A model generated the notes under the pieces. The model saw only the letters and a list, made by a program, of their open reading frames with translations, had not been told where the DNA came from and made no database searches. A stretch of DNA of 28,108 bases from an uncultured Paenibacillus sp. GTDB taxonomy: Bacteria; Bacillota; Bacilli; Paenibacillales; Paenibacillaceae. Position numbers and translations under genes: made by a program. Positions 8,637 to 16,772 of this stretch are shown here, in pieces (the stretch's first letter is position 1; each line of letters starts with the position of its first letter). The DNA lies in assembly GCA_937895345.1 (NCBI GenBank), contig CALAWP010000006.1, positions 1 through 28,108 of the forward strand. Reading direction: 5' to 3'.

Positions 8637-8803
8637 TTTGCGGTAGATCCTCCTTTGCTCTCCGCTCGGACAACCCTGCTGCAGGCGGCTATATGCGTAG
8701 TTGTGCGGCGGAAATCAGTCTACACCCATCCTATGCCGGGCGGGCGTTCGGCGTATGGGCCTCTGCTGTTCGCGGGCGCGCTAAATGGGGAGGAATGGTC
8801 TGA

Positions 8804-10420
8804 TTAATGCAGCTTGTCGCGAAATTCCTGCGGCGTCATACCGTATTTTTCGCGGAACAGCTTGATGAAGTAGCTGGTTTTCATATAGCCGAGCTCGGCG
8901 GCGATTTCGTAAATTTTGTCGTTCGTGCTCCGAAGCTTGTGCATCGCCCGCTCCATCTTCAGCCGGGTCAAGTAATCGCTGATCCCTTCGCCGGTTTCCG
9001 ACTTGTACACTTTGGATAAGTAAGACGGATTCAAATACACATGGGAGGCCGCCGACTGCAGCGAAGCCTCCGCGAGGTGCTCGCGGATATAGTCCTGCAC
9101 CTGGCGCACGATGCCGGAGCGGGAATCTTGGGCTTCCTCAGCCGCCATTTCCTTGAACTTGCCGACGATGCGCATCGTCCACTCCCGGAGATGCTGGACC
9201 GAATGAAAGCCCGGACCGCCCGTCAACCGCTCGTAGTCTCCGCCCAGCATGTCGCTCATCCACCGCTTGCTTTTGTGAATCGAATAGCTGAACGAGCTGG
9301 CGATCATAAAATACGTCTCCAGAATATGCTCGTGCGAATGGCTCCAGCGGCTTTCCAGCTCCGCAAATATCGCCAGCAGCTTCTCGTCCAGCGCCTCCCA
9401 CCTGCCGGCTTCGAGCAAATGGACGAGCAGCGGCGGATCGTACAGCTGCGTCAAGGAGCTGGCGCCCTGCTCGGGCATCGGCGCCTCGGACAGCGACAGG
9501 AGCAACTCCCGGTCGTGTCCGATCCGGCGGCGGAACTGCATGGCCGCTTCGTCGCATACCCGTCCGATGTCCTCCGGGAACAGGCCGGACATGCCGACCA
9601 GCACCGAGACGGTTCCTTTCAGAAACAGCTTGACGTTATGCTGCAGCTGGGACGCCTTCGTCTCCAGCCGCTTTCGGTCCGGGGCCGCGCCGGTTTCTTC
9701 CCGCGATTGCAGAACAAAGACGAGGTAATGGCGCCGATCCTTGGCCGACCAGAGATGCCATTCGTCCCCGAAAATTTCCCCGGCCATATTCGATACGGCA
9801 AATTCCATCAAAGCCAGGTCCGATCCGGTCATCCGGTCGAACCGGTCCTCCAGACGGAGCATGACGATGCCGAACGGCTTGCCGAACCGAAACGGCAGCT
9901 CAAGCAAGCCGAGCGATTGCTCCAGCTCCTCCGCGCCGACCCGTTTCCCTTCCAGCAGCTCCGCGAGGAAGTGGCGGCGCATGGCGGGCAAGTTTTTTTT
10001 GAGCGTCTGCAGGGCGTTCTGATAGGACGAAATTTCGTTCCATTCGCTCTCGATCGCCTGAACCGCCTTCCTAACGGAACCCAGAAGCTCTTGATCCTCG
10101 ACCGGCTTCAGCAAATAGTCGGCGGCCTGATGCTGCAGCGCCCGCTTGGCATAATCGAAATCGTCGTAGCCGGTCAGCATGATGCAGCGAATGCCGGGCC
10201 ACGATTCGCGAAGCTGGCCGAGCAAATCGAGGCCGGACATGCCGGGCATCCGAATGTCGGTAACAACGACGGCAATCGGATGCGAGACGACGATGTCCAG
10301 AGCTTCCTGAGCGGAATAGGCTTTGTGAACGGCGCCGATGCCGACGCTGCTCCACGGCAGCATGTCCGCCAGGTCGTCCACCAAATCGGGCTGGTCGTCA
10401 ACGATAAGCAATTGATGCAT
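8804..10420 (-). CDS. AraC-type response regulator of a two-component system (YesN-like)
   Basis: A 538-residue cytoplasmic transcription regulator. The ATG at 10420 (MHQLLIVDDQPD) is chosen because GAGGAG lies upstream; an ATG six codons earlier has no ribosome site. The N-terminal receiver domain shows the acidic pair in VDDQ, the phosphoacceptor D55 in TDIRMPG and the conserved Lys in LLKPVE. A long middle region of about 300 residues has no recognised motif. The C-terminal 100 residues are an AraC/XylS double helix-turn-helix (LNPSYLSKVYKSETG and IYEIAAELGYMKTSYFIKLFREKYG). It follows the kinase gene by 62 bases. The likely targets are the divergent transporter promoters, which share a 20-bp box. 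Confidence 0.92.
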   Translation of the reverse strand: MHQLLIVDDQPDLVDDLADMLPWSSVGIGAVHKAYSAQEALDIVVSHPIAVVVTDIRMPGMSGLDLLGQLRESWPGIRCIMLTGYDDFDYAKRALQHQAADYLLKPVEDQELLGSVRKAVQAIESEWNEISSYQNALQTLKKNLPAMRRHFLAELLEGKRVGAEELEQSLGLLELPFRFGKPFGIVMLRLEDRFDRMTGSDLALMEFAVSNMAGEIFGDEWHLWSAKDRRHYLVFVLQSREETGAAPDRKRLETKASQLQHNVKLFLKGTVSVLVGMSGLFPEDIGRVCDEAAMQFRRRIGHDRELLLSLSEAPMPEQGASSLTQLYDPPLLVHLLEAGRWEALDEKLLAIFAELESRWSHSHEHILETYFMIASSFSYSIHKSKRWMSDMLGGDYERLTGGPGFHSVQHLREWTMRIVGKFKEMAAEEAQDSRSGIVRQVQDYIREHLAEASLQSAASHVYLNPSYLSKVYKSETGEGISDYLTRLKMERAMHKLRSTNDKIYEIAAELGYMKTSYFIKLFREKYGMTPQEFRDKLH

Positions 10421-10482
10421 CCTTCTCACTCTCCTCATCGGGGGATTTCAAGTTTCACGGCGGCCAAGCCTGTATCCGTTCC

Positions 10483-12219
10483 TCAGCCCGGCGGCGGCTG
10501 CGCCGAAGGCCATTCGATGACGACCGTCACGCCGCCGCCCGGCGTATGCGAGAACGTCAGGCCCGCTCCCGGCCCAAACTGGAGCAGCAGGCGCTGCCGT
10601 ATGTTCCACAGCGCGCAGCCGGTATTGTCGTTCGGCGGCTCCTGAATTTCGCGGCGCAGCTTGTCCATCTGCTCGTCCGTCATGCCGAGGCCGTTGTCCT
10701 CGACGACGACAATGTTCATGCCCCCGGCCTGCCGGCCCGTCAGCGACAGGTGCCCGTCGCTTTCGGAACGTTCGATGCCGTGCAGCACGGCGTTTTCCGC
10801 CAGCGGCTGCAGCAGCAGCCGGGGCACTTCCAGCTCGAGCATCTCCTCCGGAAACGAGACGGAATAGGTCAAATGCCGCATATGCAGCTTCTGGATTTCC
10901 AGGTAACTTTCGATCAGCTGCAGCTCCTCGCGAAGGGTGGCCGTCATCTTTTCGACCCGGGTGGCGTAACGGTAATATTTGCTTAGATGCATCGCCATGC
11001 TCATCACCGAATCCTTCTTGCCGAGCCTGGTCAGGCTTCGGATAAGCGCAAAGCAGTTGTACAAAAAATGCGGGTTGATTTGCGATTGCAGCTGCTTCAA
11101 GTTCGCTTCCCGCGAGCGAATCTGCTCGGCGTACACTTTATGGATGAGCTGGTCGATGTCGGAGGCCATCTCGTTAAAGCTTTGGAACAGATACGTAAAT
11201 TCGTTGTTCGGATTCACTTTGATCCGCGTGCCGTAATCGCCCGAGCGCAGCCGGTGGACGTTGCGGATGAGCAGACTGATCGGACGCTGCACGTTGCGGT
11301 ACAGCAAGTAAGCCGCCAGCAGGCTCATGGCCAGGAGCAAGCCGATCGAGCCGTAGAACAGATAGCTGGACCTTGTAATCGGTTGCAAAATGCCCTGCAG
11401 CGGCACATAGTCGACGAGGTACCAATCCAGCTGCTGCACCCGCTTCACGTTGACGAGATACGGCTCGCCCCGCAAGTCGACGACGGTCCGGTCGAACCGT
11501 TCGACCTCGCGGTCTCCCATCAAGCCTTGCAGCTCGGCAATCCGCTCCGTATCGGCCGTTTTGTTGGCGATCGTCACTTCGTTCGGCCGGTAAATAAACG
11601 GGTCCCCTTTGCCCCCCAGCTTGAAATTGTCCAAGTCCTTGATCAGCAGCTCCTTCGGAAACGAAACTTCGACGATCAGTCCGGCTTCCTCCAGCCGGTC
11701 GATCTTGCTGCTGGGCTTGACGATGTGACGGACGTAACGGAATTCCTTGGCGTTGCCGATTTCCATTTCCTTGTATTCCCACCGGGGCGTTATAATGCTC
11801 CGCAGCTTCTCCAGATCGAACGAGACCCACGGATTCGTAGACACGATTTCGCCGTATTGCGGAGAAATGACGCTGTACTGCGTATCCCACCGCGCCGCCA
11901 CGTTCAGCAGCCGCAGCCTTTCCAGAATGCGCGATTTTTCTTCGTTGCGCTCGTAGGCGGTTTCGATCAGGCTCAAATGCTGCAGCTGCTGGATATGGAT
12001 ATCCTCGCTCAGCAGGAAAGCGAGCGTCGACAAATTTTCGATGCTTGCGTTCAGCTCTCCCGCCAGGTAGGCCAAATCTTTTTGCTTCAGCGCCATAATC
12101 TCCTCTTTCAGCACCGATACGCTCGTCCGGTTGGACAAGCTGTACAGCGCGATGATCGGAATTAGAAGCAAGACGAGCAGCACGATAATTTTGGCGAACG
12201 TATTGGTGCGCAAGGACAT
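10483..12219 (-). CDS. Membrane sensor histidine kinase (YesM-like)
   Basis: A 578-residue kinase. ATG 12219 (MSLRTNTFAK) is preceded by AAAGGAG; the longer frame start at 12291 reaches into the divergent promoter region. A membrane helix at about residues 8-27 and a second near 280-305 flank an extracellular sensor domain of about 250 residues, probably Cache-like. A HAMP domain follows (QRPISLLIRNVHRLRSGDYG). The kinase part is of the LytS/YesM type, with the phospho-histidine H384 in QINPHFLYN. The ATP site shows ENAVLHG, the VEDNGLGM D/G box and a TGCALWNIRQRL glycine box. It should sense a carbohydrate, directly or through the binding protein encoded opposite, and phosphorylate the regulator downstream. 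Confidence 0.92.
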   Translation of the reverse strand: MSLRTNTFAKIIVLLVLLLIPIIALYSLSNRTSVSVLKEEIMALKQKDLAYLAGELNASIENLSTLAFLLSEDIHIQQLQHLSLIETAYERNEEKSRILERLRLLNVAARWDTQYSVISPQYGEIVSTNPWVSFDLEKLRSIITPRWEYKEMEIGNAKEFRYVRHIVKPSSKIDRLEEAGLIVEVSFPKELLIKDLDNFKLGGKGDPFIYRPNEVTIANKTADTERIAELQGLMGDREVERFDRTVVDLRGEPYLVNVKRVQQLDWYLVDYVPLQGILQPITRSSYLFYGSIGLLLAMSLLAAYLLYRNVQRPISLLIRNVHRLRSGDYGTRIKVNPNNEFTYLFQSFNEMASDIDQLIHKVYAEQIRSREANLKQLQSQINPHFLYNCFALIRSLTRLGKKDSVMSMAMHLSKYYRYATRVEKMTATLREELQLIESYLEIQKLHMRHLTYSVSFPEEMLELEVPRLLLQPLAENAVLHGIERSESDGHLSLTGRQAGGMNIVVVEDNGLGMTDEQMDKLRREIQEPPNDNTGCALWNIRQRLLLQFGPGAGLTFSHTPGGGVTVVIEWPSAQPPPG

Positions 12220-12303
12220 GCGAAGAATCGCTCCTTTCTCCCGCGGCGGATATTCGATCGGTCCGTTCCGACTTGCGGAAACGGTCAACAAAAGGGCATC
12301 GAT

Positions 12304-12323
12304 ACAAAAATGCGGGTCTATAA
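12304..12323 (+). promoter_or_regulatory. Candidate response-regulator box upstream of the first ABC permease
   Basis: ACAAAAAT-GC-GGGT-C-TATAA. It matches the box at 14242-14261 in 17 of 20 positions. It ends 19 bases before the TACAAT -10, so it overlaps the -35 position, the usual place for an AraC-type activator. The assignment to the neighbouring regulator is inference. Confidence 0.55.
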
Positions 12324-12339
12324 GCCTCTAGGCGGCGGC

Positions 12340-12348
12340 TGATACAAT
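12340..12348 (+). promoter_or_regulatory. Extended -10 of the transporter operon promoter
   Basis: TG-A-TACAAT, about 60 bases before the permease start. The -35 region (ATAAGC) is poor, as expected for a promoter that needs an activator bound at 12304-12323. Confidence 0.5.
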
Positions 12349-12377
12349 TATGAATGCGGAGGCGGCGAAATTGTCAA
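12347..12377 (-). promoter_or_regulatory. Possible promoter for the kinase-regulator genes
   Basis: On the minus strand, TTGACA (12377-12372) and CATAAT (12352-12347) are near-consensus but 19 bases apart, which is suboptimal. The -10 overlaps the -10 of the opposite-facing transporter promoter. The leader to the kinase start would be about 120 bases. Confidence 0.35.
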
Positions 12378-12409
12378 CCGAAAATTTGCAACTTAAAGGA
12401 GCGATTCCG

Positions 12410-13321
12410 ATGGAGACGGGGAGTAAACCGAGAGAAAAATGGAGCCGCACATGGCCGCTGCACCTGATGCTGCTGCCCGCGGCGGTCGTCACCGTTATAT
12501 TCGCCTACGTGCCGATGACGGGGCTTATCATGGCCTTTCAGGATTTCAAGCCTTACGACGGCATATGGCATTCCAAATTTGTGGGACTGGATCATTTCCG
12601 GTTTATGTTCGATTACCCCGACAGCAAGCAGGTCATCGTCAATACGCTTGTTATTGCGGGATTAAAGATTATATTCGGCCTGCTGGTGCCGTTTGCGTTC
12701 GCGATCCTGCTGAACGAGGTTCGGCTGATGCTGTACAAGCGGTTCGTGCAGACGCTCGTCTATTTGCCGCATTTTATTTCATGGGTCATCCTTGGGGCCA
12801 TTCTGACCGACATGCTCGGCAGCGACGGCATCGTCAACCAAACGCTGCGGGCCATCGGCCTGGAGCCGGTGTTCTGGCTGGGCAACGGCAACTGGTTCCG
12901 CTTTACGGTCGTCGTGAGCGACATCTGGCAAAATTTCGGCTTCAACACGATCGTGTTTCTGGCGGCGCTGGCCGGGGTCAATCCCGCGCTGTACGAGGCG
13001 GCCGAGGTCGACGGGGCGGGACGCTGGAAGCAGACGCTGCATATTACGGTGCCGGCGATGATTCCGATTGCGGTCGTCGTGCTGACGCTGTCGCTCGGCA
13101 ATATTTTGAACGCGGGCTTCGACCAGATCTTTAACCTGTACACGCCGCTCGTCTACGACAAAGGCGACATTATCGACACGTTCGTCTATCGGACGGCCAT
13201 TCTGAACGGCCAATACAGCTTCGGCACGGCGGTCGGCATGTTCAAGTCGCTGGTCGGACTTGTGCTGATCGTCGCCTCGTACCGTCTGGCGGCCAAATAT
13301 GCGGGATATCGGATTTTCTAG
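12410..13321 (+). CDS. ABC transporter permease 1 (LplB/YtcP-type carbohydrate uptake)
   Basis: A 303-residue inner-membrane permease. ATG 12410 follows AAAGGAG by 8 bases. About six hydrophobic helices are visible, the first at LMLLPAAVVTVIFAYVPMTG. The cytoplasmic EAA loop that docks the ATPase reads EAAEVDGAGRWKQ (from residue 196). The sequence resembles LplB-type permeases for oligosaccharides such as uronate- or pectin-derived sugars. It is the first gene of a permease-permease-binding protein set. No ATPase is encoded here, so a shared MsmK/MsmX-type ATPase elsewhere probably energises it. Confidence 0.92.
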   Translation: METGSKPREKWSRTWPLHLMLLPAAVVTVIFAYVPMTGLIMAFQDFKPYDGIWHSKFVGLDHFRFMFDYPDSKQVIVNTLVIAGLKIIFGLLVPFAFAILLNEVRLMLYKRFVQTLVYLPHFISWVILGAILTDMLGSDGIVNQTLRAIGLEPVFWLGNGNWFRFTVVVSDIWQNFGFNTIVFLAALAGVNPALYEAAEVDGAGRWKQTLHITVPAMIPIAVVVLTLSLGNILNAGFDQIFNLYTPLVYDKGDIIDTFVYRTAILNGQYSFGTAVGMFKSLVGLVLIVASYRLAAKYAGYRIF

Positions 13322-13338
13322 AAAGGGGAGAAGCGGCC

Positions 13339-14217
13339 ATGTATTATAAAACAACGGGTTACCGCATTTTCAGCGCTTTGAACTATACGCTGCTTACGCT
13401 CATCTGCTTGTCCTGCGTCCTCCCGCTCGTCCATATATTGGCGGTCAGCTTCAGCGGCAGCGCGCCCGCCAATTCGAATCTGGTCGGACTGGTGCCGATC
13501 GATTTCAATACGGATGCGTACCAGAAGACGTTGAGCAACGCCAATTTCCATAACGCGCTGCTGATGGGTGTGCAGCGGACGGCGCTCGGAACCGCAATCG
13601 GCATGCTGCTTATCGTGCTGGCGGCTTACGCGCTGTCCAAAGATTCGCACGGCTTTCGCAGCCGTTCCCTCTACACCTGGTTTTTCCTGTTCACCATGCT
13701 GTTCAGCGGAGGCATCGTGCCGTCCTATATGCTGATCCGCAATTTGGACCTGATGAATTCGATTTGGGCGCTCGTGCTGCCGGCGGCGGTGAACGTGTTC
13801 AACATGGTGCTCATGATGAATTTTTTTCGGGCGGTGCCCAAGGAATTGGAGGAGGCGTCCCTGATCGACGGCGCCGGACATTTCCGCACCCTGTGGAGCG
13901 TCTACTTGCCGATCTCGATGCCTGCGCTCGCCACCATCTCGTTGTTTACGATGGTGTTCCACTGGAATTCCTGGTTTGACGGCCTGCTCTATATTACCGA
14001 TTATAAAAAATATCCGCTGTCCACCTTTTTGCAGACGATCATCGTGCAGCAAGATTTCAACAAAATCAATCCCGACGTCAACGAGCTCAAAAACATTTCG
14101 CAGCGTACGGTCAAGTCCGCCCAAATTTTTATCGGAACGCTGCCGATATTGCTCGTGTATCCATTCCTGCAAAAGTATTTTGTGAAGGGCATTATTTTGG
14201 GCGCGGTCAAGGAATAG
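13339..14217 (+). CDS. ABC transporter permease 2 (LplC/YtcP-type carbohydrate uptake)
   Basis: A 292-residue inner-membrane permease that would pair with the preceding one. It begins 17 bases after the first permease's stop, with AAAGGGGAG upstream. Hydrophobic helices include one near residues 15-35 and later segments such as WALVLPAAVNVFNMVLMM. The ATPase-docking loop reads EEASLIDGAGHFRTLW (from about residue 171). The C-terminus GIILGAVKE is characteristic of LplC-type permeases. The pair forms the channel of a CUT1-like importer. Confidence 0.92.
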   Translation: MYYKTTGYRIFSALNYTLLTLICLSCVLPLVHILAVSFSGSAPANSNLVGLVPIDFNTDAYQKTLSNANFHNALLMGVQRTALGTAIGMLLIVLAAYALSKDSHGFRSRSLYTWFFLFTMLFSGGIVPSYMLIRNLDLMNSIWALVLPAAVNVFNMVLMMNFFRAVPKELEEASLIDGAGHFRTLWSVYLPISMPALATISLFTMVFHWNSWFDGLLYITDYKKYPLSTFLQTIIVQQDFNKINPDVNELKNISQRTVKSAQIFIGTLPILLVYPFLQKYFVKGIILGAVKE

Positions 14218-14241
14218 AGAACACAACAAAACAGTATCTAA

Positions 14242-14261
14242 ACAAAAATATGGGTATATAA
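14242..14261 (+). promoter_or_regulatory. Second copy of the candidate response-regulator box, before the binding-protein gene
   Basis: ACAAAAAT-AT-GGGT-A-TATAA, matching the box at 12304-12323 outside the two spacer bases and one further position. It ends 18 bases before a TATAGT -10 (19 in the other copy), so the geometry is also conserved. A weaker ACAAAAAG...TATAG copy begins 22 bases downstream, but it runs into the -10. Confidence 0.55.
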
Positions 14262-14279
14262 CCACAAAAAGTAAAGTTG

Positions 14280-14285
14280 TATAGT
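14280..14285 (+). promoter_or_regulatory. -10 element of an internal promoter for the solute-binding protein
   Basis: TATAGT preceded by TTG, in the AT-rich 135-base gap after permease 2 and about 68 bases before the lipoprotein start. No consensus -35 is present; the conserved box sits there instead. A separate promoter would allow the binding protein to be made in excess over the permeases. Confidence 0.45.
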
Positions 14286-14352
14286 GGAGCTGTAACCGGC
14301 GGCCGGCGCTTAACCGCCTAGGCCGCATCAAACTCGACATGGGGGTAGGAAC

Positions 14353-16113
14353 ATGAAAAGATGGCTTTCGGTTATGCTCGTCCTGGCGCTGGTCGGCACG
14401 CTTGCGGCATGCAGCGGCGGCGGGAAGGAACCGGCGAACGGAGGCGGAAGCCCGGACAGCGGGCGGAACGCCGGCAGCGCGGACAACGGAAACAAAGGTC
14501 AGAGCGGCGGAGCAAACGGCTTCGCGAGCGGCAAATACGATCCGCCGATTACGCTGACGACGGTGCAGGGCATCGACTCCAATGCGGCGATCTTCAAAAA
14601 AGGCGAGACGATGGAGGACAACGTGCATACGCGCCTGATCAAGGAGCGTCTCGGCATCGACATCAAATACGACTGGGTGGTGACCAATACGAACGACGCC
14701 TACAAGACGAAACTGCGGCTGATGCTGTCTTCGGGCGAAAAGATGCCGGACGTCGTTCGCTATCGCGGCGACATGGAAACGGTCAACATGCTGATCGATT
14801 CCGGACAGTTCATGGCGGTCGACGAGCTGGTCGAGCAATATGCCGGCGAGCTGTACAAGCAAGGGCTGGAGCTCGATCCGACAATCTGGTTCCCCGTTAT
14901 GCGGGACGGCCGGAAGATGGCGCTGCCGATTCTCGACTACGCCTACAATTCCAACCAGACGATGTTTATCCGCGAGGACTGGCTGCGCAACGTAGGGATG
15001 GAGGCGCCGACGACGCTCGAGGAGATGGAGAAGGTGATGGACGCGTTCGTCCATCAGGATCCGGACCGGAACGGACAAGACGATACGATCGGATTAGCGG
15101 CGGGCTTTAAGAACGGCTTCAACAACTGGATGACCGACATCGGCTTTGTCTTCGGTGCTTACGGCGTCATTCCGGGAAGCTGGAATCCCGGGCCGGACGG
15201 CAAGCTGCAGATGGGCAGCGTAGACCCGGCCGCCAAGGAAGCGCTCCTTACATTGAACCGGTGGATGGAAAAAGGGTACCTGTCGCAGGACGCAGCGTTG
15301 AAGGACGAAGTCGGCGGCGCGGAGTTTTTCACGAAAGGGCAAGCGGGCATCATCGTCGGACCGAATTGGATTCCGGACTGGCCGCTGCCGGACTTGGAGA
15401 AAAACGTGCCGGGAGCCGAATACAAGGCTTATCCGCTCCCGAAAGGACCGGGCGGCAAAGCGGGCGCCGCGGGCAACAACCCGCCGGTGAACGGCTATCT
15501 CTTCATTAATAAGGACGCGAAGCATCCGGAAGCGATCATTCATTACTACAATTTCTTCTTCGACAACTTCGCGAATCCGGCTGCCGACAGCGAGTTCGCA
15601 TACGGCTTTGCCGAAGGCTACGACTATGCCGTCGCGCCCGACGGCACTGTAATCCGGACGAACACCGACGCTCAGAAATATCCGGAGCTGTTCCCGGACG
15701 TCGATCTGAACAACCCGCTGCCGAATCCGCTGTTTTATTCGATTACGTACGAAGGCGCCCGCATTCCGACGCTGTACGCCGAAAGCATGGTCAAGGCGGC
15801 GAACGGGGGCGAGCTCGAAACGCCATACGAGAAAACGGAGGTCGGCCGCCGCGCGCCGGAAAACATTCACGCGATGAAGGTCATCATGGATCAGTCGGAC
15901 GTTTATATCAAAAACTACTATATGGGTCCGCTTACCGAGACGATGCAAAGCAAAAACGAGCTGCTGAACAAGCTGATCAACGAAGCCTACAACAAAATCG
16001 TCTACGGCCAGGTCGGTCCGGACGAATTCGACAAGATGGCGGCCAACTGGAAAAAGTCGGGCGGCGATCAAATTACGGAAGAGGTCAACGGCTGGTACGA
16101 TACGGTGAAATAA
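14353..16113 (+). CDS. Solute-binding lipoprotein of a carbohydrate ABC transporter (LplA/YtcQ-like)
   Basis: A 586-residue extracellular binding protein, tethered to the membrane by lipid. The signal peptide ends in the lipobox LAAC with the lipidated cysteine at position 20. A flexible Gly/Ser/Asn linker follows to about residue 60. The mature part has the look of large family 1 binding proteins (for example MLSSGEKMPDVVRYRGDM and the hinge region DFLRN-type WLRNVGMEAPTTLEEM). GGGGGTAGG upstream is the likely ribosome site. It captures an oligosaccharide and passes it to the two permeases before it, and may signal to the neighbouring kinase. The exact sugar cannot be read from the sequence. 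Confidence 0.92.
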   Translation: MKRWLSVMLVLALVGTLAACSGGGKEPANGGGSPDSGRNAGSADNGNKGQSGGANGFASGKYDPPITLTTVQGIDSNAAIFKKGETMEDNVHTRLIKERLGIDIKYDWVVTNTNDAYKTKLRLMLSSGEKMPDVVRYRGDMETVNMLIDSGQFMAVDELVEQYAGELYKQGLELDPTIWFPVMRDGRKMALPILDYAYNSNQTMFIREDWLRNVGMEAPTTLEEMEKVMDAFVHQDPDRNGQDDTIGLAAGFKNGFNNWMTDIGFVFGAYGVIPGSWNPGPDGKLQMGSVDPAAKEALLTLNRWMEKGYLSQDAALKDEVGGAEFFTKGQAGIIVGPNWIPDWPLPDLEKNVPGAEYKAYPLPKGPGGKAGAAGNNPPVNGYLFINKDAKHPEAIIHYYNFFFDNFANPAADSEFAYGFAEGYDYAVAPDGTVIRTNTDAQKYPELFPDVDLNNPLPNPLFYSITYEGARIPTLYAESMVKAANGGELETPYEKTEVGRRAPENIHAMKVIMDQSDVYIKNYYMGPLTETMQSKNELLNKLINEAYNKIVYGQVGPDEFDKMAANWKKSGGDQITEEVNGWYDTVK

Positions 16114-16125
16114 AACGATCTAAAG

Positions 16126-16155
16126 GCTCTCCCGCCGAGGCGGGGGAGTTTTTTG
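16126..16155 (+). terminator. Rho-independent terminator of the transporter operon
   Basis: CTCTCCCGCC pairs with GGCGGGGGAG around a very small loop, followed by TTTTTTG. It lies 13 bases after the binding-protein stop codon. Confidence 0.88.
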
Positions 16156-16210
16156 TATTTCAACAACTTCAATACTGTTGGATGTATAGCGCTTCACGAT
16201 CAGGCCGAAA

Positions 16211-16238
16211 TAAAATGTGCAAGAAAAACTGTCGAAAA
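16211..16238 (+). promoter_or_regulatory. Possible sigma-D (motility) promoter for cheW-MCP
   Basis: TAAA (16211-16214), a 16-base spacer and GTCGAAAA (16231-16238) resemble the sigma-D pattern TAAA-N15-GCCGATAA, with two mismatches in the -10 box. The position, about 65 bases before the cheW start, and the chemotaxis context support it. Confidence 0.35.
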
Positions 16239-16302
16239 CGATCGAATCATGTCGACATAGGAAAAAAGATGCATCAATATAAGGAAAAAGGGGGTGGGAA
16301 GC

Positions 16303-16728
16303 GTGCAAAAGGAAACGTTGGATCAATATATCGAATGCGTCGTCGACGGCCGCGGGTATGGCATCAAAATATCCGATATTCAGGAAATTATTCGGGTTCA
16401 GGACATTACCGAAGTGCCCGGCGGACGGTCTTATGTCAAAGGGGTGATCAATTTGCGGGGAGTTATCGTGCCGATCGTCAGCTTGCGGAAATGGTTCGGC
16501 TTGCGCGATGACGTCGTGACGAAAACGACCCGTTTTGTCATTTTGAAATCGGGCGGAGAGTCGGCAGGAATCATCGTCGATAAAGTTAACAAGGTGACGA
16601 CGTTTACGGCCATACACCCCCCGCCGGACAAAGTCGGCAGCATGGGCGGAGCGTATTTGACCGGCATCGGCCAGTCCTCCACCGGCTTAATTGGCATATT
16701 GAACCTGCGCGATTTTGTTCTCGTTTAG
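16303..16728 (+). CDS. cheW: CheW-type chemotaxis coupling protein
   Basis: A 141-residue cytoplasmic adaptor that links chemoreceptors to the CheA kinase. GTG 16303 is chosen because AAGGGGGTG, close to a perfect Shine-Dalgarno, ends about 7 bases before it; GTG 16294 lies inside that site. The whole length is one CheW domain, with the family motifs YGIKISDIQEIIR near the N-terminus, VKGVINLRGVIVPIVSLRKWFGL in the middle and the terminal GILNLRDFVLV. There is no receiver domain, so it is not CheV. The receptor gene follows by 44 bases, suggesting a dedicated coupling pair. Confidence 0.9.
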   Translation: MQKETLDQYIECVVDGRGYGIKISDIQEIIRVQDITEVPGGRSYVKGVINLRGVIVPIVSLRKWFGLRDDVVTKTTRFVILKSGGESAGIIVDKVNKVTTFTAIHPPPDKVGSMGGAYLTGIGQSSTGLIGILNLRDFVLV

Positions 16729-16772
16729 CAATCATGATCAGCTCTATATAATGACACCGGGAGTGAAGAACG

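Noticed and set aside
9041..10645. 534-codon plus-strand frame opposite the response regulator
   Set aside because: Antisense to a gene with intact receiver and AraC domains; its protein is a compositional shadow.
16747..16752. Perfect TATAAT just before the chemoreceptor gene
   Set aside because: The -35 position reads TTTAGC and the predicted start would fall on the ribosome site, so a promoter there is unlikely.
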